A stretch of DNA of 64,000 nucleotides from Penicillus capitatus. Its lineage: Eukaryota; Chlorophyta. Location of the stretch: positions 1,612,001-1,676,000 of the forward strand of contig OZ287697.1 of assembly GCA_965649825.1 (NCBI GenBank), written 5' to 3'. A model generated the notes under the pieces. The model was not told the origin of the DNA and did no database searches. It saw only the letters and a list, made by a program, of their open reading frames with translations. Shown here piece after piece: positions 58,613 to 64,000 of this stretch; position 1 is the stretch's first letter, and each line of letters opens with the position of its first letter. The translations under genes and the position numbers were made by a program.

Positions 58613-59298
58613 CGGAAGGATTTGGTGCGGCCAGATAGATGTCTGCAAGTGAACGTACAAACAGACCTGACGGTTAAACGCAGGTTGCGTCGCATGTCGC
58701 GTCAGAGTACTGAGGTGTTCAGCGCGATCTTGAGTAAGTGGCGGCGCAGACCGTTTTCTTTTTCGATAGCTTCGAATCCCTACTCCCTGGTTATTTTCTG
58801 AAACGTTGATAACGTCTGGCAGTCGCAGACGCATGTATATATGTTTGTTTCATCGAGATATTCAGAGCAGCTAAGGACATTAAAGCGCAAATGTAACCGA
58901 CAGAATTTTGTCTTGTTGCCAAGTCTGTAAGTGAGTGATCGGCTTCAATGTTTGTGTCGTCAGAGGGATTGTCCCGTTAGAGTCTCAGCATGTGCAATGA
59001 TTCTGTAAGGCTTGTAAGTTTGGTAGCGATCCATGATACCTAGATTCGCAGTCCGAGTCGTAGATGATCATTTCTTCGATAGCGACGGGAGCAGCACAAC
59101 ATTTTTTGTCAGGTCAAAATAACAACAATTGTCATGCCCGAAGAGTGATACTCGATCATCTCTTCACGACAGCCCTCGCAAACAAAGATACAACATAATA
59201 ACACGGGAAGCTACGAGGATGTAAAGTTCGTTATGAGTGAGAAATGTTTCCACTCAGCTTGAAATAAAAAGAATGTAGAACGGACAAAAACAAAAAGT
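58613..59298. other. spacer between MUS81 (5' end) and beta-helix gene F (3' end)
   Basis: About 0.69 kb; no further gene supported. It should hold the MUS81 promoter and the terminator of F. An in-frame extension of MUS81 up to 58834 cannot be excluded. Confidence 0.45.
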
Positions 59299-62200
59299 TT
59301 ATATGCCGGAACAGATGCTGGAAAGGTCATCAAACTTCGAAAACCCCATGAACTCAGCCACACTTCGAATCTTGAAGTGCAACCAGATCCTCAGGACATA
59401 TAACGTTCTAGCATCGGAATCTACGATAATTTCGGTCGCTCTCAAGGAAAGTCTGACATAGGCAACAAAGTAATTGAAAAGAAACGAAACGAAAATGACA
59501 AGAGAAATAATGTTAAGGAGAACACACAGAACTGATATGGCTAAGCGACCAACGTCAACAGTGAGACTCTCACTCTTCAGCATGGCTGCAAGCAGTGTTG
59601 TCAGGAGCGACACGAACAGAGAGAATATGTCGATTCTGTTTAGCTCATCGAAGCTCTGCCTGTAAGGCATTGCCACAATCTGCGCACCCATGGCGAGGGT
59701 CAAAAACACGGCTGCTCCAGAGATGGGCAGTGAGCTGTCAAAACGATGACTGCAAAACACCAGGAAGGCGATCCCTGCCTTCCTTGCAACAATCGCAACC
59801 TCCCAGTACCTACGATGTCCGTGTCTGTAGCTGCGGTAGAGGAATCCAGTGCTCTGGTAGATCCAGCTGTCGGTGTCGTCCAGCTGCTCTTCTGAGGATC
59901 CGAGGATGACGATGAAGGCGATCAGCAGCCCGCCGTAGACGAGGAAGACGAACGACGCGATCAGAATCACCAGCATTAGGTGATCCCCTTCGAAGCACCT
60001 GAGACTGGTGTCCACGGCCCAGAAGCTGATCATCTCTCCTTCCGTCACATCCATGATCTCGGCATCATTCTCCCCAGTCGCATCCAGAGTGTTGTAGGCA
60101 TCAACGCAGAGGACAGTGCTGAGAGTCGTCTTGATCACCGGAACAGAAGTGACATACCAGAGAGCCATTAGAGACAGCAGAGATCTCTGCATGACGTAGC
60201 GGATCGGCCGATTGATTCGATGGAATAGCAACGCAACTGCCATCCAGAACACCACGAGCAGCAGGAACACAGATGCAGGGACAAGACAGACGCTGACGAT
60301 AGAAGCCCATACGGTTGGATGCAGTGACTGGTCTTCTCTGTCCAAACACACGACAGAACGTCGGATGCTGTCCACTGCGAGTCCTCCGAAGAACTCTGCA
60401 CAGCACACGGCGATAGAGGGTAGATACAGATCGTCGGTTTCTATGGATGTGTACCTGCTATCTTTGCCATGACAAGTATAGGGACAGCCCATCCAACATC
60501 CAGTGATGCGATCAGCACTGTCATCTGAATGTAGTTTAGCATTATCTGCAGCAAAGACTGTCAGTTTCACTAAGTCTACAGAATTTCTTCGGACTTTGAA
60601 TATCTCGACCGCTTTCCACTGTCCCAGGGTCACTTCGGCGACGGTCAGCCCTACTTGAATATCATCCGTGTCTTGAATCATAAGCGAGTTCTCCTGGGAC
60701 GCCTGTCTCTCAGACGTCTCTGCCTCGGCTGGAAGCGAAAGCTCTCTGAGCTGAATACTGCGGGGAACTCTTCGATGGCCGGAAAGCATCGCCCGTCTGT
60801 TGCTAAAGGTACTCAGTGTCCCTCTGATCGTAACACCGGACAAGACAAGCAGGATCACTGCCGCAGAGCAAATCGTCAAAACATTGCCAAATGTCGTCGG
60901 GCATTCTTCGCATCTGGAAGACACGGAGGATCCATACGAGGTGTTGCATGCTCCACAGAGAGGACCGGTGTGGCCCTGAATCCAAGAACACAAAGACTCA
61001 GAAGATCAGAAGACCGACTAATCACTCACCTCAGCACACTGTTCTTGTTGATACTCTTCAACTGTGGTCGCATTGATGCTGCAGCTCTTCATGTCTCTTG
61101 TCAGGTTTGTCAACGTCTCAACGCGGTTGTCGAATTTGCATGCATACGAGGTCAGGCACCTCGTAATGTTGACTGAGCAGGGCGACGCGTGCCAGTACCC
61201 ATCATTCGGAATGATCACTCCTGTCGTACAGTTGCCATTCTCGGGACAGGGCTGACATTCTTCTCCTTCAGGGTCGAAGTTATAGGCAGAGGTGCTGCAG
61301 TTGCTGCAGATCTTGGTTTCACCGACAGGTACTTCTCCAATGGTGCAGTTTCGCACATGGACGGTAATGTTCAGCGAATCGATGACTTCTCTCTCATTGA
61401 ATTGGCCACGAAAACTGTAACTGTCAATGAATCTAATTGTTATGTTGTAGATGCCTGGAAGTCCAAAGCCGATCACGTGAGGAAACTTGGCCGTCTGTCC
61501 ATCCACAGGCAAAGAAATGTTACCAACTTGAAACCCTTCTGATGTTGACAGTGTGGCAAGGATATCGGGGTTGCCCATTCTCGCCGGACCCTGCTTCAAC
61601 TTATCCAAGAATTCCACCGTCACCCTTGGCAGTTGGTTACCACCGACATAGTCTCGAACTTCGAATCCTTTTCCACTCGAAACTTCTGTCTTCTCTCCCT
61701 TATACTCGACAGTCATCTTCGCCGTCGTGGCATCCGTAGCAACAACCTGCCCGTAGCTGCCGGCAGAATTGTTTCTCCATGCAGGACAGTAGGTCTCATC
61801 AATGGTGATACGACGGAAAGAACTCCAGTCCTTCTCTTCAAGAAATGTCAGATTGTCATTCCTGGATGACGACTTGCATTGGAATCTAATGCCTTGTAGA
61901 CGGTTTGCAAAGATTGCCCCTCCACCGAAGATCGCACTGTTATTCTCGAACTGAGTGTCGATGATTGTCACAGCAATGCATCCGTATTTCTTCTTCCAGC
62001 AGTTTCGACCGTAGCTTTCATATAGGAAAAGACCCCCTATAAAGCAAATCGATAAGGATGCTTCCTCACTGCTGATGTCAGTAGATTCACCTCCGGATTC
62101 TGCAGTATTGTTTAGTATTCTGCTCTCTTCTAATTGGGTAATAGACGTTCCACGTCGGTATCTAGTAATCGAGATGGCGCCTCCGCCTATGGTGCCACTA

Positions 62201-64000
62201 GACGAGACCGTGGCCGCGTTCGAAGCGAACAGACAGCCCGTGCAGAGAAATTCAGAATGCCGTGCGTTTACTGCTCCGCCTCTCGTGTCTGCTGTGCAAT
62301 TTGACACACTCAAGTCCTTTGCCTTGAAGATGGAAGCTTCTAAACTGATCGCTCCACCCTCTGAGCCTGCTGTGCAGCTAGATATATTAAAGTGCCTTGC
62401 CTCAAAGGTGGAATCGCTCAAGTAAATCGCTCCGCCATATCCCGCAGATCCATTTATCATCGTTGCATGTTTTACGAAAACTGAGCTCTTGCCAACCGCG
62501 TAGAGAAAGCCGCCTTCATATGGGAGATAACTTTGAGGACCAGCTCCATCCCTAAATCTGGAGTGATGAATAATCAGCGTCGAGCTGTTCGTAGAGATGG
62601 ATCCTCCTGCGTCATGCGCCAAATTGTTCACAAATGTCACACTGAAGAACCTTCCCACAGAGTTCTCACTCTGTTCAACGGCTCCTCCGCTATAACCGAA
62701 GCCATTCTTGAATACTGAGTCGCTCACGGTAAGGTTGGAATCCGAAGTGATCAATATACTGCCGCCACCTCCGATTTCTGCACGATTTCCATCGGCAGTC
62801 AGTTCATTCCCTATGATGTGAGAGTCGACCGAACGGATTCCTCCTCCATGTTTTTCAGCACGGTTCGATAGAAATCTCGAGCTGTCGATTACTACTGACG
62901 CATTTCTGAAATACAGAGCGCCGCCTGAACGAGCTCCGTTTCCTTTTAGGACAGAGTCGGTCATCTTCACTAAACGGGACCCATCCACGTGCAGACACCC
63001 TCCCTTCAAAGTAGCCTTGTTCTCGACACAGGTCATGTGTGTGACATTGAGTTCGGAATTCTGCGCATAGATTGCTCCACCAGACTTCTCAGCTCTGTTC
63101 CACGAAAAACGACAGGAGCTGATTGTCAAAGAACTTCTATTCCGGAGAGAGATGGTCCCGTCCATCTCAGCAGCATTGCCACGGAATTCACAATCCTCGA
63201 GAGTGATGTGCGACTCTTGTGCGTTGATGGCCACTCCGTAACTTGCTTCATTCCTCTCGAAACTGCAATTGCGGATGAAAGCGGTTGCTTCTTTGAGATG
63301 GACGCAGGCACTGTTGGAATCGTCTCCTTCAACCGAATTCTTCGTGAAGTTGCCGTTTGACAGATTGAAAGAACCGCCTTCCATCTGCAAGATAGGGAAA
63401 CTGTTCTCGGAAGCCTTGATCCCGTCAGCAGATGTCGAGGACTGAGCAGGCATCCAAACGATTGCCGAACGGGAAGATATAGATAACATTGGTCGATTCT
63501 GTCTAATGGTGATATTATGGAGTGTGTTCTGTTTTGCCAGAAGAAGACCACAGACTCCATTGCAGGTGTTCCTCTGAAAGTCGAAGTCTTCAATCTCCAG
63601 TTTTGAGCAGGATGAAGCATTTGCTTGGATGGCCACTGCTCCGCCAAAGAAACGATTCTCTCTGAACCCGATGTGATGCAGTCGGATGGTTCCGATGGCG
63701 TGTTCAGAGGCACACTTCTCGACGCTGATGATGGACTCCAATGCACCAGACACGACGAATAGACATCCTTTCACAACAAGGTCTGTCAGAGTGACATTAG
63801 TGGTACTAAAAACAGATGCGTTTAACGTCATCAAGCCAGGTGGAGTATGCACTTACCGTAGAGAAAACAGTCCTTCGTTCATCTGCGGACAGGTGAGGAT
63901 GGTTCGCTTTTCAGAGGCTGAAATCTCGACGTTGTCCTGCTCTCCTCCCGGGACGTAGCCGTGTATCGTCAGTGGCCATGGGATGACAGTGCGAGAGGGT
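59299..64000 (-). CDS. Beta-helix transmembrane receptor-like protein F (5' end outside window)
   Basis: Visible exons: 64000-63857 (partial), 63805-62091, 62036-61030, 60975-60595, 60545-60455, 60395-59299. Intron positions equal those of D and E, with the same 91-nt membrane-helix exon. Exon phases close exactly, so the visible part is intact (over 1470 residues). The beta-helix exon is 1.7 kb, about half that of D and E. The Cys-rich stalk reads GEVPVGETKICSNC, GYWHASPCSVNITRC and HTGPLCGACNTSYGSS. Membrane helices follow with YWAVDTS/FWAVDTSLRCFEGDH-type and FLYRSYRHGHRRYWE motifs, ending DDLSSICSGI. Two neighbouring introns (49 and 59 nt) add up to a multiple of three without stops, and another is a stop-free 54 nt, so the raw reading frame runs straight through them. 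Same strand and family as D/E, but 25 kb away across the housekeeping block. Confidence 0.85.

Overview
The window is nuclear DNA of a eukaryote. Genes are interrupted by very short GT-AG introns (about 25-64 nt), and joining exons at them restores frame and family homology in every case I could test. The gene content (ammonium transporter, ESCRT-II VPS36, MUS81, an ABC1 kinase, a RETICULATA/DUF3411 protein and an ABCI11-like ABC ATPase) suggests a plastid-bearing alga or a close relative. The RETICULATA-like protein has a plain N-terminal transit-type leader with no signal peptide, which favours a primary plastid. That placement is inference only.

Layout. (1) 1-15.7 kb: two convergent, paralogous NLR-like genes with NACHT ATPases and HEAT repeats (A, + strand, 1045-7025; B, - strand, 15714-10626), separated by 3.6 kb holding a G-rich minisatellite. 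(2) 15.7-19 kb: no convincing gene. (3) 19-34 kb: two tandem paralogs on the - strand (D, E) encoding secreted/membrane right-handed beta-helix receptors with a Cys-rich stalk and a multi-pass C-terminus. E is intact; D carries a nonsense codon and a 1-nt deletion. (4) 34-37 kb: small spliced exons of an unrecognised gene and possible 5' exons of the next gene. (5) 37.1-42.5 kb: a third NLR-like gene (C) with NB-ARC plus 15 almost identical TPR units. (6) 44-58.6 kb: a very compact block of eight single-copy genes (H unknown, AMT, CHK-type kinase, VPS36, ABC1K, RETICULATA-like, ABCI11-like, MUS81). It holds at least 31 tiny introns, many sharing TGTGAY and AAAAGAGTGAGA words. (7) 59.3-64 kb: a third beta-helix receptor (F), 5' end outside the window.

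Main idea. Genes A, B and C share one roughly 450-residue helical N-terminal domain that ends in a WxGGxxxExxL-like motif. It is attached either to NACHT+HEAT or to NB-ARC+TPR. This looks like one signalling or effector module combined with two different STAND ATPases and two kinds of fast-evolving repeat sensor. Next to expanded, partly decayed beta-helix surface receptors, the locus resembles a recognition/immunity-type region beside a conserved housekeeping block. No function has been shown; this is inference from architecture.
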